NCBI RefSeq assembly: GCF_035918095.1
Contig: NZ_CP109137.1
Span: 6,512,001 to 6,576,000 of the forward strand
Direction: 5' to 3'
Length of the DNA stretch: 64,000 nucleotides
DNA from: Streptomyces sp. NBC_01750
Lineage (GTDB): Bacteria > Actinomycetota > Actinomycetes > Streptomycetales > Streptomycetaceae
A model generated the notes under the pieces. It was not told where the DNA came from, made no database searches, and worked only from the letters and a program-made list of their open reading frames with translations. A program made the translations under genes and the position numbers. Positions 22,456-31,911 of this stretch are shown here, piece by piece (position 1 is the first letter of the stretch; the number at the start of each line of letters is the position of its first letter).

Positions 22456-22532
22456 GATCTCCCGCGCTTCCGCCTGTGGGAGGGCTCGGCGCGCCGCCCT
22501 CAGTGGCGGCGCGCCTCGTCAGCCCTGCTGCA

Positions 22533-23375
22533 CTACTTGACGATGTTGCCGATCTTCGGGGCGGGCTCGTTCTTGTAGCCGGCCGGACCGAAGTTGGCCT
22601 TCACGGCCTTTTCCCAGGAGCCGTCCGAGACCATCTTGGTCAGCGCGGCGTCGATCTTCTTCTTGAGGTCGGCGTCGCCCTTCTTCAGGCCGATGCCGTA
22701 GTTCTCGTTGCTCATCTTGAAGCCGGCCAGCTTGAACTTGCCCTGGAACTCCTTCTTCGAGGCGTAGCCGGCCAGGATGGAGTCGTCGGTGGTGAGCGCG
22801 TCAACTGCCTTGTTCTCGAGGCCGGTGAGGCACTCGGAGTAGCCGCCGTACTCCTGCAGGTTTGCCTTCGGCGCGAGCTTCTCCTTGACGTTCGTCGCGG
22901 AGGTCGAACCGGCGACCGAGCAGAGCTTCTTGTTGTTCAGGTCCGCCGGGGACTTGATCGTGCTTTCGTCGGCGCGGACCAGGATGTCCTGGTGGGCCAG
23001 CAGGTACGGGCCGGCGAAGTCGACCTTCGCCAGGCGCTTGTCATTGATCGAGTAGGAAGCGGCGATGAACTTGACGTCACCGCGCTCGATCGCCGTCTCG
23101 CGGTCGGCGCTCTTCGTCTCCTTGAAGGTGATGTCCTCGGCGTCGTAGCCAAGCTCCTTGGCGATGTACGTGGCGACGTCGACATCGAAGCCGGTGTACT
23201 TGCCGTCGGGCGTCTTCAGGCCGATGCCCGGCTGGTCGATCTTGATGCCGATCGTGATCTTCTTGCCGCCCCCGCCGGCCGAGTCGCCGTCCTTGTCGTT
23301 GGAGCCACAAGCGGTGGCGCTCAGAGCGAGTGCGAGCACAGCGGCCGAAGCAGCGGTGACCTTGCGAAGCATCAT
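22533..23375 (-). CDS. gluB: Glutamate-binding lipoprotein GluB
   Basis: A 280-residue extracellular binding protein of the SBP-3 family. The signal peptide ends in a lipobox LSATAC, so the mature protein is anchored by a lipidated cysteine (residue 23). After a Gly/Asp linker comes a two-lobed domain containing the family signature GFDVDVATYIAKEL. Two adjacent ATGs (23375, 23372) are possible; AGGGA lies just upstream. It delivers ligand to GluCD. It sits between gluA and gluC in the glu operon. Confidence 0.93.
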   Translation of the reverse strand: MMLRKVTAASAAVLALALSATACGSNDKDGDSAGGGGKKITIGIKIDQPGIGLKTPDGKYTGFDVDVATYIAKELGYDAEDITFKETKSADRETAIERGDVKFIAASYSINDKRLAKVDFAGPYLLAHQDILVRADESTIKSPADLNNKKLCSVAGSTSATNVKEKLAPKANLQEYGGYSECLTGLENKAVDALTTDDSILAGYASKKEFQGKFKLAGFKMSNENYGIGLKKGDADLKKKIDAALTKMVSDGSWEKAVKANFGPAGYKNEPAPKIGNIVK

Positions 23376-23423
23376 GGTTTTCCCTCGTGTTGACGCGATG
23401 TGGGTGATCAGCAGGTCCGGAAC

Positions 23424-24209
23424 TCAGTGGTGCAGGATCTTCGACAGGAAGTCCTTGGCGCGGTCACTGCGCGGGTTGCTGAAGAAGTTGTCGGGCGTGG
23501 CCTCTTCGACGATCTTGCCGTCGGCCATGAACACGACCCGGTTGGCGGCCGAGCGCGCGAAGCCCATCTCATGGGTGACGACGACCATCGTCATGCCGTC
23601 CCTGGCGAGCTGCTGCATGACCTCCAGCACCTCATTGATCATCTCGGGGTCGAGCGCGGAGGTCGGCTCGTCGAAGAGCATCACCTTGGGATCCATCGCC
23701 AACGCCCGTGCGATGGCGACGCGTTGCTGCTGACCACCGGAGAGCTGGGACGGGTACTTGTCGGCCTGCGTGGCCACGCCGACCCGGTCGAGCAGGGCGC
23801 GGGCCTTGTCCTCGGCAGCCTTCTTGCTCATCTTGCGGACCTTGAGCTGGCCCAGCATCACGTTCTCGAGCACCGTCTTGTGCGCGAAGAGGTTGAACGA
23901 CTGGAAGACCATCCCGACGTCGGCACGCAGCCTGGCCAGCTCCTTGCCCTCATCCGGCAGCGGCTTGCCGTCGATCGAGATCGCGCCAGAGTCGATCGTC
24001 TCCAAACGGTTGATCGTGCGGCACAGCGTGGACTTCCCGGACCCGGAGGGCCCGATGACGACCACGACCTCGCCACGGGCGATGGTCAGGTCGATGTCCT
24101 GGAGCACATGCAGCGCGCCGAAGTGCTTGTTGACGTTGCTCAGCACGACCAGGTCGCCCGCGGTGGGCACAGCGTCCTCGGCGCCCTTGGTCACTGAAAC
24201 TCCGCTCAT
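23424..24209 (-). CDS. gluA: Glutamate ABC transporter ATPase GluA
   Basis: A 261-residue ABC ATPase of the polar amino-acid uptake class. Walker [11 protein letters not shown]-loop [11 protein letters not shown], signature LSGGQQQR, Walker [13 protein letters not shown] and switch VVTHEMGF are all intact. It powers GluBCD import and is first in the operon. The ATG at 24209 is divergent from gluR with a 250-base shared control region. Regulation by the adjacent GluR-GluK system is known in S. coelicolor and is likely here. Confidence 0.94.
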   Translation of the reverse strand: MSGVSVTKGAEDAVPTAGDLVVLSNVNKHFGALHVLQDIDLTIARGEVVVVIGPSGSGKSTLCRTINRLETIDSGAISIDGKPLPDEGKELARLRADVGMVFQSFNLFAHKTVLENVMLGQLKVRKMSKKAAEDKARALLDRVGVATQADKYPSQLSGGQQQRVAIARALAMDPKVMLFDEPTSALDPEMINEVLEVMQQLARDGMTMVVVTHEMGFARSAANRVVFMADGKIVEEATPDNFFSNPRSDRAKDFLSKILHH

Positions 24210-24459
24210 CGGCTTCTTGCTCCGTCCTCCTCGGTTGGCAGGACCCTATTCACCTAGTGCGACCAGCGTCATTACATCTGAGCGGAAATTGAGCATAACG
24301 ATCCGGCTGCAACCGGACACTATGCGTGAAGAGGGAGGTGATCGGCGTACCGGGTGGGTAACGGAAACCCCGGTGTCCCGGGGTGCCTCTTGACTCCTCG
24401 GGCGACAATCGTCCTTGATGCCCAGGTACATCAGACGACCGCACGACCGAAGGGGGGCC
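24210..24459 (+). promoter_or_regulatory. Shared divergent control region gluA / gluR
   Basis: 250 bases between the divergent gluA and gluR start codons, with somewhat lower GC than the genes. It must hold both promoters and, by analogy with S. coelicolor, a GluR binding site. I could not pick a convincing operator or a confident -10/-35 pair by eye, and I see no gene in it. Confidence 0.6.
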
Positions 24460-25167
24460 ATGAGACTGCTGCTCGTCGAGGACGACGACCATGTCGCCGC
24501 CGCCCTCTCCGCCGTGCTCGCACGGCACGGCTTTGAAGTGGTGCACGCTCGCAACGGCGAGGAGGCGCTGCGGGCGGTGCTGCCCGCGACGCATCCGCAC
24601 AAGCCGCCCTTCGGGGTCGTACTGCTGGATCTCGGGCTGCCCGACCAGGACGGCTACCAGGTCTGCGGCAAGATCAGGAAGCTCACTTCGACCCCTGTGA
24701 TCATGGTGACCGCGCGGGCCGACGTCCGCTCCCGGATACACGGGCTCAACCTCGGGGCCGACGACTATGTCGTCAAGCCGTACGACACCGGTGAGCTGCT
24801 CGCGCGCATCCACGCCGTCAGCCGGCGCACCGCGCCCGGAGACGAGGCCGGTGCGGCCGCCGCCGATCACGCGCTGCGGCTCGGCCCGGTCACCATCGAA
24901 CTGCCCACCCGTCGCGTCAGTGTCGATGGTGAGACGGTGCAGCTGACCCGCAAGGAGTTCGACCTGCTGGCGCTGCTCGCGCAGCGGCCCGGCGTCGTCT
25001 TCCGCCGGGAGCAGATCATCAGCGAGGTGTGGCGGACCAGTTGGGAAGGGACCGGCCGTACGCTCGAGGTGCATGTGGCGTCCCTGCGCTCCAAGCTCCG
25101 CATGCCCGCCCTGATCGAGACCGTGCGCGGCGTCGGCTACCGGCTCGTCGCCCCCGTCGGCGCGTAA
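24460..25167 (+). CDS. gluR: Response regulator GluR (OmpR family)
   Basis: A 235-residue response regulator. The receiver domain (1-120) has acidic pair E8-D9-D10, phosphoacceptor D57 in LLDLGLPDQDG and Lys in VVKPYD. The C-terminal OmpR/PhoB winged helix (about 140-232) has TRKEFDLLALLA and TLEVHVASLRSKL. The start at ATG 24460 follows AAGGGGGG. It is divergent from gluABCD and 15 bases before the kinase gene. In S. coelicolor the orthologous GluR-GluK pair senses glutamate and controls its uptake, and position and domain make-up agree. Confidence 0.9.
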   Translation: MRLLLVEDDDHVAAALSAVLARHGFEVVHARNGEEALRAVLPATHPHKPPFGVVLLDLGLPDQDGYQVCGKIRKLTSTPVIMVTARADVRSRIHGLNLGADDYVVKPYDTGELLARIHAVSRRTAPGDEAGAAAADHALRLGPVTIELPTRRVSVDGETVQLTRKEFDLLALLAQRPGVVFRREQIISEVWRTSWEGTGRTLEVHVASLRSKLRMPALIETVRGVGYRLVAPVGA

Positions 25168-25182
25168 GGCCCGTAACCCCCT

Positions 25183-26574
25183 GTGCGTACTCGACTTCTT
25201 CCGCTGCTCATCGTCCTCATGGCGGGCGTGCTGCTCGCGCTCGGCTTCCCGCTCGCCGTGAGCGTCGCCGCCGCACAGCAGCAGCGGGTCGTCGTCGACC
25301 GGATCGACGACACGGTGCGCTTCGCGGCGCTCGCGCAGTTCGTCACCGAACGCGCGGGTGTGGACGAGCGGCGCTCCACGCTTCAGGAGCAGCTCGACCG
25401 TTTCCACGACACGTACGGCATCAGGGCGGGCGTCTTCTACCGCGACGGCGAGGCCATGGCGCGCGCCCCCGAGACCTGGTTCGTGCCGTCGAGTGGCCAG
25501 GGCCGCGAGGCGTTCGAAGAAGCGCTGTCGGGGCGGCGCAGCCAGGACCCGCCCCAGGTCTGGCCGTGGCAGCAGGGCGGCCGACTTGTCGTCGCCTCGC
25601 CGGTCGTCCGGGACGGGGACGTCATGGCCGTCGTATTCACCGATTCCCCCACCGGCCAGCTGCGTTCTCGCGTACTGCAGGGCTGGCTGGTGATCGTGGC
25701 CGGGGAGTGCGCGGCGATGCTGCTGGCCGTCGGCGCCGCCTTCCGCCTCACGGGCTGGGTACTGCGGCCCGTACGCATCCTGGACGCGGCCACACACGAC
25801 ATCGCGACCGGGCAGATGAACTCACGTGTCGCGGCCGCGAGCGGGCCGCCGGAACTCCGGCGCCTGGCCCGCTCGTTCAACGAGATGGCCGACAACGTGG
25901 AAGAAGTCCTCGAACAGCAGCGGGCGTTTGTCGCCGACGCCTCCCACCAGCTGCGCAACCCGCTCGCCGCGCTGCTGCTCCGGATCGAACTCCTCGCACT
26001 CGAACTCCCCGCAGGTAACGAGGAGATCGCCTCGGTCCGCACCGAGGGCAAGCGCCTCGCCCAGGTCCTCGACGACCTGCTGGACCTGGCGCTGGCCGAA
26101 CACGCCTCCGCGGATCTCCAGCTCACCGATATCGGCGAACTGGCCGCCGAGCGGGTCGCGGCCTGGCGCCCCCTGGCCGAGGAGAAGGGCGTCCGGCTGA
26201 CCGAACACGGCGCCGCGGTCACCGCCTGGGCCGATCCGATCGCGCTGTCCAGCGCACTGGACGCGGTGATCGACAACGCCCTGAAGTTCACGCCGCCGGG
26301 CGAGGAGGTCACGCTCTCGGTCGCCTCCAACGGTGAGACCTCCACCGTCGTGATCACCGACGGCGGTCCGGGCCTGACCGACGAGGAGCTGGCCCGTATC
26401 GGCGACCGCTTCTGGCGCAGCGGCCACCACCAGAACGTCAAGGGCTCGGGTCTGGGCCTGTCCATCTCGCGAGCGCTGCTGGCGGCGGGCGGCGGCTCGA
26501 TCGGGTACGCGCATCACGAGCCGCGCGGACTGCGGGTGACCGTCACCGTCCCGCGTACGTCTCCTACGGCCTGA
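25183..26574 (+). CDS. gluK: Sensor histidine kinase GluK
   Basis: A 463-residue membrane sensor kinase. A first helix (about 8-32), an extracytoplasmic domain of about 130 residues, a second helix (about 166-190) and HAMP lead to the dimerisation domain with H255 in FVADASHQLRNPLAALL. The ATPase domain has N box VIDNALKFTPP, G1 DGGPGL and G2 GSGLGLSIS. GTG start. Pair partner of GluR. The extracellular domain probably perceives glutamate or a glutamate-loaded binding protein. Confidence 0.9.
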   Translation: MRTRLLPLLIVLMAGVLLALGFPLAVSVAAAQQQRVVVDRIDDTVRFAALAQFVTERAGVDERRSTLQEQLDRFHDTYGIRAGVFYRDGEAMARAPETWFVPSSGQGREAFEEALSGRRSQDPPQVWPWQQGGRLVVASPVVRDGDVMAVVFTDSPTGQLRSRVLQGWLVIVAGECAAMLLAVGAAFRLTGWVLRPVRILDAATHDIATGQMNSRVAAASGPPELRRLARSFNEMADNVEEVLEQQRAFVADASHQLRNPLAALLLRIELLALELPAGNEEIASVRTEGKRLAQVLDDLLDLALAEHASADLQLTDIGELAAERVAAWRPLAEEKGVRLTEHGAAVTAWADPIALSSALDAVIDNALKFTPPGEEVTLSVASNGETSTVVITDGGPGLTDEELARIGDRFWRSGHHQNVKGSGLGLSISRALLAAGGGSIGYAHHEPRGLRVTVTVPRTSPTA

Positions 26575-26724
26575 CCGAGCGGTGACGAGGGCCCGATCAA
26601 GAGGCAAGAGGGGGACGAGAGCCTGACCGGGCGGTGATGAGGGCCTGATCGGACAGGACTACGGCCTGACCCAAGGGGTGGTCCGGCCGCACCGAGCCAG
26701 GGCTACGGCTTGACCGAGCGGTAG
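26564..26724 (+). repeat. Imperfect direct repeats at the gluK / TAXI gene junction
   Basis: CTACGGCCTGACCGAGCGGT at the gluK stop (26564-26583) recurs with one change inside the 3' end of the convergent TAXI gene (26703-26722). Two partial copies lie between (26621-26650 and 26659-26673). The 26564-26598 and 26621-26650 copies also share the downstream GAGGGCCYGATC. Likely slippage or duplication history; no gene is visible in the gap. Confidence 0.7.
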
Positions 26725-27701
26725 TAGCGCTGGGCGCCTTCATGCAACGGCAGCGGATCCGTGTAGACCGCGGTCCGCAGATCCACCAGCTGGGCAGGGT
26801 GCACCGTATTGCCGATACGGTCCCGGCTGTTGATCACCGTACGGGTGAAGCCCTCGGTCATCGCCGGACCCATCCGGTCCGTGGTGACCAGCAGATTCGC
26901 CACCGCCACCGTCGGCACGGGCAGGCCGCTCTGCGCCTGGAGATAGGCGTCGGCGGGCATCACCGCGGAGCGGTAGTAGCTGGTCGCCTCGCCCGTGGCG
27001 TGCAGCTTCTCGATGAGATCGGCCTCAAGTGGGACCAGCCGGATCCGGAAGCGCTCGGACAGCTCCTCGACGGCCGCCGTCGGGAGCCCGCCCGACCAGA
27101 AGAAGGCATCGAGCTCGCCGGCTTCGAGCCGCCCCGGCACCGTGTCGATCCCGGCCGGGACCGGAGTGATGTCCCGCGTCGGATCGATCCCCGAGGCCCT
27201 CAGCAGCCGATCGGCGATCAGTCGCACACCCGACCCCTCCTGCCCCACGCCCACCCGCTTGTCGCGCAGATCGCGGGTCGACATCACGGGCGAGTCGCGC
27301 GGCACGATGAGCTGCACATAGTCGTCGTACAGCCGGGCACAGCCGCGCAGCCGGGCGGCGCCCGGCTTGCCGTCCCGCTTGTACTTGGCGACGGCGTCGG
27401 CCGTGGCGATGGTGAAATCCGCCTCGCCCGCGGCCACCCGCGCGAGGTTCTGCTGCGAGCCCTCACTGGTCCGCAGATTTATCTCCACGTCCGGCAGGTC
27501 ATGGGCGAGCGCGTCCTTCAGCAGTACGCCGTACCGCTGATAGACGCCGCTCTGCGAACCGGTGCTGAAGGTCAGCGTCCCGCGTGGGGTGGTCTGGCCG
27601 AAGGGCAGCAGCCACCACAGCAGCAGCCCGAACACCACCAGGGCGGCGGCCGACCCCTGCAGGGCACGGCGGCGGCTGATGCGGGAGAGGGCCGGGAACA
27701 T
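26703..27701 (-). CDS. TAXI-family TRAP solute-binding protein (orphan)
   Basis: A 332-residue TAXI-type solute-binding protein. It has a basic N terminus and one hydrophobic segment (about 15-35) that works as an uncleaved signal or anchor. The ligand domain starts with the family motif [14 protein letters not shown] and continues with [19 protein letters not shown]. Known TAXI proteins bind glutamate, glutamine or other dicarboxylates. No TRAP permease (DctQM-type) gene is adjacent, which is unusual. It is convergent with gluK, suggesting a sensing rather than transport role. Confidence 0.85.
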   Translation of the reverse strand: MFPALSRISRRRALQGSAAALVVFGLLLWWLLPFGQTTPRGTLTFSTGSQSGVYQRYGVLLKDALAHDLPDVEINLRTSEGSQQNLARVAAGEADFTIATADAVAKYKRDGKPGAARLRGCARLYDDYVQLIVPRDSPVMSTRDLRDKRVGVGQEGSGVRLIADRLLRASGIDPTRDITPVPAGIDTVPGRLEAGELDAFFWSGGLPTAAVEELSERFRIRLVPLEADLIEKLHATGEATSYYRSAVMPADAYLQAQSGLPVPTVAVANLLVTTDRMGPAMTEGFTRTVINSRDRIGNTVHPAQLVDLRTAVYTDPLPLHEGAQRYYRSVKP

Positions 27702-27800
27702 GGCCGCGATCCTGCCAGCTCACTCCCTGTAATGGCCAGGCCCTCCCTCACGGAAGGGAGAGGCGGAGCGTCGGTACGACCCCGTACCCTGGTGGGCGCG

Positions 27801-29291
27801 ATGAGTGCCAAAACCTACGAGGTGCGCACCTACGGGTGCCAGATGAACGTCCACGACTCCGAGCGGCTGTCGGGTCTGCTGGAAGACGCAGGCTATGTAC
27901 GTGCGCCCGAGGGCGCCGACGGTGACGCCGATGTCGTCGTCTTCAACACCTGCGCGGTGCGGGAGAACGCCGACAACAAGCTGTACGGCAATCTCGGCCG
28001 GCTCGCGCCGATGAAGACCAAGCGGCCCGGGATGCAGATCGCGGTCGGCGGCTGCCTGGCCCAGAAGGACCGCGACACCATCGTGACCAGGGCGCCGTGG
28101 GTCGACGTGGTCTTCGGTACGCACAACATCGGCAAGCTGCCGGTGCTGCTGGAGCGCGCGCGTATCCAGGAAGAGGCGCAGGTCGAGATCGCGGAGTCGC
28201 TCGAGGCCTTTCCCTCGACGCTGCCGACCCGCCGTGAGTCCGCGTACGCGGCGTGGGTCTCCATCTCGGTCGGCTGCAACAACACCTGCACCTTCTGTAT
28301 CGTCCCGGCGCTGCGCGGCAAGGAGAAGGACCGCAGGCCCGGCGACATCCTGGCCGAGGTCGAGGCGCTCGTCGCCGAGGGCGTTTCCGAGATCACCCTG
28401 CTCGGCCAGAACGTCAACGCGTACGGCTCCGACATCGGAGACCGCGAGGCGTTCTCCAAGCTGCTGCGCGCCTGCGGAAAGATCGACGGTCTGGAGCGGG
28501 TCCGCTTCACCTCGCCGCACCCGCGCGACTTCACCGACGACGTGATCGCGGCGATGGCCGAGACGCCGAATGTCATGCCGCAGCTGCACATGCCGCTGCA
28601 GTCCGGTTCGGACACGATCCTGAAGGCGATGCGCCGCTCGTACCGGCAGGAGCGTTTCCTCGGAATCATCGAGAAGGTGCGCGCGGCCATTCCGCACGCC
28701 GCCATCTCCACCGACATCATCGTGGGCTTCCCCGGCGAGACCGAGGAGGACTTCGAGCAGACGATGCACACGGTGCGCGAGGCGCGCTTCGCGAACGCCT
28801 TCACCTTCCAGTACTCCAAGCGCCCCGGCACCCCGGCGGCGACCATGGAGGGCCAGATCTCCAAGGAAGTCGTCCAGGAGCGCTATCTCCGCCTGGTCGC
28901 CCTCCAGGAGGAGATCTCCTGGGAGGAGAACAAGACGCAGGTCGGCCGGACACTGCAGGTCATGGTCGCCGAGGGCGAGGGCCGCAAGGACGGCGCCACC
29001 CACCGCCTCTCGGGGCGCGCTCCCGACAACCGCCTGGTGCACTTCACCAAGCCGGACGAGGACGTGCGTCCGGGCGATGTGGTGACAGTCGAGATCACCT
29101 ATGCCGCGCCGCACCACCTGCTCGCCGAGGGCGCTGTGCACTCGGTACGTCCCACCCGCGCCGGCGATGCCTGGGCGAAGCGCAATGCCGCGGCGGCCGC
29201 GAAGCCGGCAGGCGTGATGCTGGGCCTGCCGAAGATCGGTGCACCGGAGCCGCTGCCGGCCGCTCAGGCGCCCGGGTGCGGCTGCGACTGA
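27801..29291 (+). CDS. miaB: tRNA-2-methylthio-N6-dimethylallyladenosine synthase MiaB
   Basis: A 496-residue radical-SAM methylthiotransferase that adds a methylthio group to i6A at tRNA position 37. MTTase-domain cysteines are C13 (TYGCQMN), C51 (NTCAVREN) and C85 (GGCLAQ). The radical-SAM triad is C159, C163, C166 in [14 protein letters not shown] domain (about 375-450) follows. A C-terminal tail ends in CGCD. Start ATG 27801 gives the [16 protein letters not shown] terminus. Its substrate is made by MiaA, encoded 1.6 kb downstream. The paralogue rimO is at the other end of the window. Confidence 0.95.
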   Translation: MSAKTYEVRTYGCQMNVHDSERLSGLLEDAGYVRAPEGADGDADVVVFNTCAVRENADNKLYGNLGRLAPMKTKRPGMQIAVGGCLAQKDRDTIVTRAPWVDVVFGTHNIGKLPVLLERARIQEEAQVEIAESLEAFPSTLPTRRESAYAAWVSISVGCNNTCTFCIVPALRGKEKDRRPGDILAEVEALVAEGVSEITLLGQNVNAYGSDIGDREAFSKLLRACGKIDGLERVRFTSPHPRDFTDDVIAAMAETPNVMPQLHMPLQSGSDTILKAMRRSYRQERFLGIIEKVRAAIPHAAISTDIIVGFPGETEEDFEQTMHTVREARFANAFTFQYSKRPGTPAATMEGQISKEVVQERYLRLVALQEEISWEENKTQVGRTLQVMVAEGEGRKDGATHRLSGRAPDNRLVHFTKPDEDVRPGDVVTVEITYAAPHHLLAEGAVHSVRPTRAGDAWAKRNAAAAAKPAGVMLGLPKIGAPEPLPAAQAPGCGCD

Positions 29292-29368
29292 CGGAGCCCC
29301 GCCCGAAGACGACAGGCAGCAGGACAGAGCGACAGGCAGCTGGACCGAGCGACGGGCGGAGCACGGAC

Positions 29369-29374
29369 TAGGCT
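29369..29374 (+). promoter_or_regulatory. Possible -10 hexamer for a leaderless transcript
   Basis: TAGGCT, 7 bases before the ATG at 29382, fits the leaderless spacing repeated in this window. No clear -35. Confidence 0.35.
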
Positions 29375-29381
29375 GCCGATC

Positions 29382-30089
29382 ATGCTTGTCGCCGCAGCCG
29401 TCTGCCCCTGCCCGCCGCTGCTGGTCCCCGATGTCGCCGCCGGGGCCGCCCCGGAACTCGATGCCGCGCGGACCGCGTGTGCCGATGCTCTCGGTGTGCT
29501 CGCCGCGGCCCGGCCCGATCTGGTGGTCGTGCTCGGACCCGCCGAGCAGGACGGCCGCGGCCCGCACTTCGCGGGCGCGACCGGTTCCTTCCACGGGTTC
29601 GGCGTGGACCTCGAGGTACGGCTGGGAGCGGGCAGGGCCCAGGAACGGCCGCTGCCGCCCTCGCTGGCTGTCGGCGCGTGGCTGCTCACCCGCGTCCAGT
29701 GGGCGGACGGCCCGGTGGAAGGCCTCGGTGTCGGCGAGCTGCTCGCCGCTGAGCGCTGCGAGGCCCTCGGACGGGAACTCGCAGCCAGGGCGGAGCGCGT
29801 CGCCCTGCTGGTGATGGGTGACGGCAGCGCCTGCCGCACGCTCAAGGCCCCCGGCTACCTCGACGAGCGGGCCGCGGACTTCGACGCACAGACCGCCCGT
29901 GCGCTGAGCGCCGCCGACGTCGGGGCGCTCAAGGCGCTGGACGAGTCACTGGCGTACGAACTCAAGGCGGCGGGCCGCGCTCCGTGGCAGGTGCTCGCGG
30001 GAGCTGCCGAGACCGCGGGACTGGCCGGGCAACTGCTGTACGAGGACGCCCCGTACGGCGTCGGCTACTTCGTCGCCGCCTGGTCGTAG
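29382..30089 (+). CDS. Class III extradiol dioxygenase-like (LigB-type) protein
   Basis: A 235-residue protein with the fold pattern of class III extradiol dioxygenase subunit B (LigB/MEMO-like): an N-terminal AAAVCPCPPLLVPDV strand-loop, VVVLGPAEQDG and LLVMGDGSACRTLKAPGYLDER. Genes like this occur between miaB and miaA in mycobacteria and Streptomyces. The histidines expected to bind iron in true LigB enzymes are not clearly retained, so catalysis is uncertain. Function unknown; a tRNA-related role is only guilt by association. Confidence 0.7.
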   Translation: MLVAAAVCPCPPLLVPDVAAGAAPELDAARTACADALGVLAAARPDLVVVLGPAEQDGRGPHFAGATGSFHGFGVDLEVRLGAGRAQERPLPPSLAVGAWLLTRVQWADGPVEGLGVGELLAAERCEALGRELAARAERVALLVMGDGSACRTLKAPGYLDERAADFDAQTARALSAADVGALKALDESLAYELKAAGRAPWQVLAGAAETAGLAGQLLYEDAPYGVGYFVAAWS

Positions 30090-30100
30090 TGGACGTACAT

Positions 30101-30142
30101 CGGCGGGTGGCCGCGGAGCGATAGTTCCGCGGCCGCCCGCCG
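30101..30142 (+). terminator. Bidirectional terminator hairpin
   Basis: Arms CGGCGGGTGGCCGCGGA (30101-30117) and its near-complement (30126-30142), 17 bp with one G-U pair and an 8-base loop, lie between two convergent genes. Confidence 0.8.
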
Positions 30143-30148
30143 GTGATG

Positions 30149-30385
30149 TCAGGAAGCCGGCGGCGTCGTGCCGTCGTCCCTGTGGGAGATGCGGCCCAGG
30201 GCGTTCTTGGCTTTGCCGGTGCCAGTCTCGATCTTGCTGCTGTACTTGCCCTTGGTCTTTTGATCGACCGTCTTAGCGGCTCGTTCCAGACCGTGCTCGA
30301 TCTTGCCCCCGTGCTGGTGCGCGAGGTCGGACATCTTCTCCTTGGCCGGGCCGAGCTTGGCCTTCAGCGTGTCCATGAGGCTCAT
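30149..30385 (-). CDS. MT0933-like antitoxin-family small protein
   Basis: A 78-residue Lys-rich helical protein (MSLMDTLKAKLGPAKEKMSD start) like the MT0933/Rv0909-type antitoxin family. The repeated KxK-helix pattern in residues 7-55 is typical. No toxin gene of the matching (Rv0910-like) type is adjacent, so it is either an orphan antitoxin or a related stress-associated small protein. It follows the acidic 88-residue gene on the minus strand after 33 bases, and a Shine-Dalgarno (GGAAGG) precedes it. Confidence 0.65.
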   Translation of the reverse strand: MSLMDTLKAKLGPAKEKMSDLAHQHGGKIEHGLERAAKTVDQKTKGKYSSKIETGTGKAKNALGRISHRDDGTTPPAS

Positions 30386-30418
30386 GGGTCACCTTCCCTC
30401 GTGTTCCCTCGCCGGGGA

Positions 30419-30685
30419 CTACTTGCGGGCGCCCTCTCCGGCTTCGTTGTCCGCTGCCTCCTCGGCCGACTGCTGCTTCGGAATCTCCACCCCTTCGGCT
30501 GCCGTGGCCTCGGCAACCTCGCCCGCTTCGGCTTCGGTGACCTCGGCCACCGCGTCCTTCGACGCCTCGGACCCGGAATCGGCCTCAGCCGAGGGCTCGG
30601 CTGTCAGAGTGCTGACCGCTGCCTCCTCGGTTGACGCCTCGGCAGTCGTCCTGGACTTACGGCGAAATCGTGAAAAAACACCCAT
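30419..30685 (-). CDS. Small acidic protein, function unknown
   Basis: An 88-residue protein with a basic N terminus (MGVFSRFRRKSR) and a very acidic, Ala/Glu-rich, low-complexity remainder ending IPKQQSAEEAADNEAGEGARK. It looks intrinsically disordered. Conserved homologues stand upstream of miaA in Streptomyces, and some databases label them gliding-motility protein without evidence known to me. The start at 30685 lies in an AT-rich patch divergent from miaA. A longer frame upstream is non-coding. No domain recognised. Confidence 0.7.
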   Translation of the reverse strand: MGVFSRFRRKSRTTAEASTEEAAVSTLTAEPSAEADSGSEASKDAVAEVTEAEAGEVAEATAAEGVEIPKQQSAEEAADNEAGEGARK

Positions 30686-30867
30686 ATTTACTCCATAGCC
30701 TACTCGTGTGGGCGAAGTTCCGTGCCGCCCGCGGCGTCCCATTGCGCCGCCCGCGGGCACCGGCCCAAAAACCGGCGTTCGGAACCTCGTAACAGGCAAC
30801 GAACCCGCCCCTGTGCCGTCACCTCGCTCGTTCGGGGACATCCCCACGGGTTTGCGAGACTGGGGCA

Positions 30868-31806
30868 GTGAGAAGTGCAGCTCCCGCACCGCGGGTCATC
30901 GCCATCGTCGGTCCTACAGCGGCCGGAAAGTCCGATCTGGGCGTTTTCCTGGCCCAGCGGTTGGGCGGTGAAGTCGTCAACGCCGACTCCATGCAGCTCT
31001 ACCGGGGGATGGACATCGGTACCGCCAAGCTGACGCCCGACGAACGCGGTGGCGTCCCGCACCGGCTCCTGGACATCTGGGATGTCACCGAAGCCGCGAG
31101 CGTCGCCGAGTACCAGCGGCTGGCCAGGGCGGAGATCGACCGGCTGCTCGCCGAAGGCCGCACGCCCGTGCTCGTCGGCGGCTCCGGGCTCTACGTCCGC
31201 GGTGCCATCGACGCCCTCGAATTCCCCGGCACCGACCCGGAGATCCGTGCCCGGCTCGAGGGGGAGCTGACACAGCACGGTTCCGGCGCGCTGCACGTCC
31301 GGCTCGCCACCGCCGACCCGGAGGCCGGCAGCGCGATCCTGCCCAGCAACGGCCGCCGCATCGTCCGGGCGCTCGAGGTCATCGAGATCACCGGCAAGCC
31401 CTTCACCGCCAACCTGCCCGGCCACGACGCCGTGTACGACACCGTCCAGATCGGCGTCGACGTCGCACGCCCCGAGCTCGACGAGCGCATCACGCTGCGC
31501 GTCGACCGGATGTGGGAGGCGGGTCTCGTCGACGAAGTCCGTGCACTGGAGGCGCAAGGTCTGCGCGAGGGGCGCACGGCCTCGCGTGCGCTCGGGTACC
31601 AGCAGGTGCTCACGGCGCTCGCGGGGGAGTGCACCGACCAGGAGGCGCGCGAGGAGACCGTGCGCGCCACCAAGCGCTTCGCGCGCCGCCAGGACTCCTG
31701 GTTCCGTCGAGACCCGCGGGTGCACTGGCTGAGCGGCGCCGCCCAGCACAGGGAGGAACTTCCGCACCAGGCGCTGACGTTGGTCGAACGAGCGGTCACA
31801 GCCTGA
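30868..31806 (+). CDS. miaA: tRNA dimethylallyltransferase MiaA
   Basis: A 312-residue enzyme that transfers a dimethylallyl group to A37 of tRNAs reading U-starting codons. P-loop GPTAAGKS at residues 15-22; DSMQLYRGMDIGTAK, GGSGLYVRG and RRQDSWFRRD are family motifs. GTG start 30868. The product is the substrate of MiaB, encoded upstream. In Streptomyces, MiaA modification affects UUA reading and so bldA-dependent development. Confidence 0.95.
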   Translation: MRSAAPAPRVIAIVGPTAAGKSDLGVFLAQRLGGEVVNADSMQLYRGMDIGTAKLTPDERGGVPHRLLDIWDVTEAASVAEYQRLARAEIDRLLAEGRTPVLVGGSGLYVRGAIDALEFPGTDPEIRARLEGELTQHGSGALHVRLATADPEAGSAILPSNGRRIVRALEVIEITGKPFTANLPGHDAVYDTVQIGVDVARPELDERITLRVDRMWEAGLVDEVRALEAQGLREGRTASRALGYQQVLTALAGECTDQEAREETVRATKRFARRQDSWFRRDPRVHWLSGAAQHREELPHQALTLVERAVTA

Positions 31807-31911
31807 TCACGTGATGGCATCGGGACGCTCTGCCAGCCATTTCGGCACCCGGGAGCGTGCCATCATCGAGCATCGATCGACGTGAAGTCCGAGTTGGGAG
31901 GGCGCGTGGCG

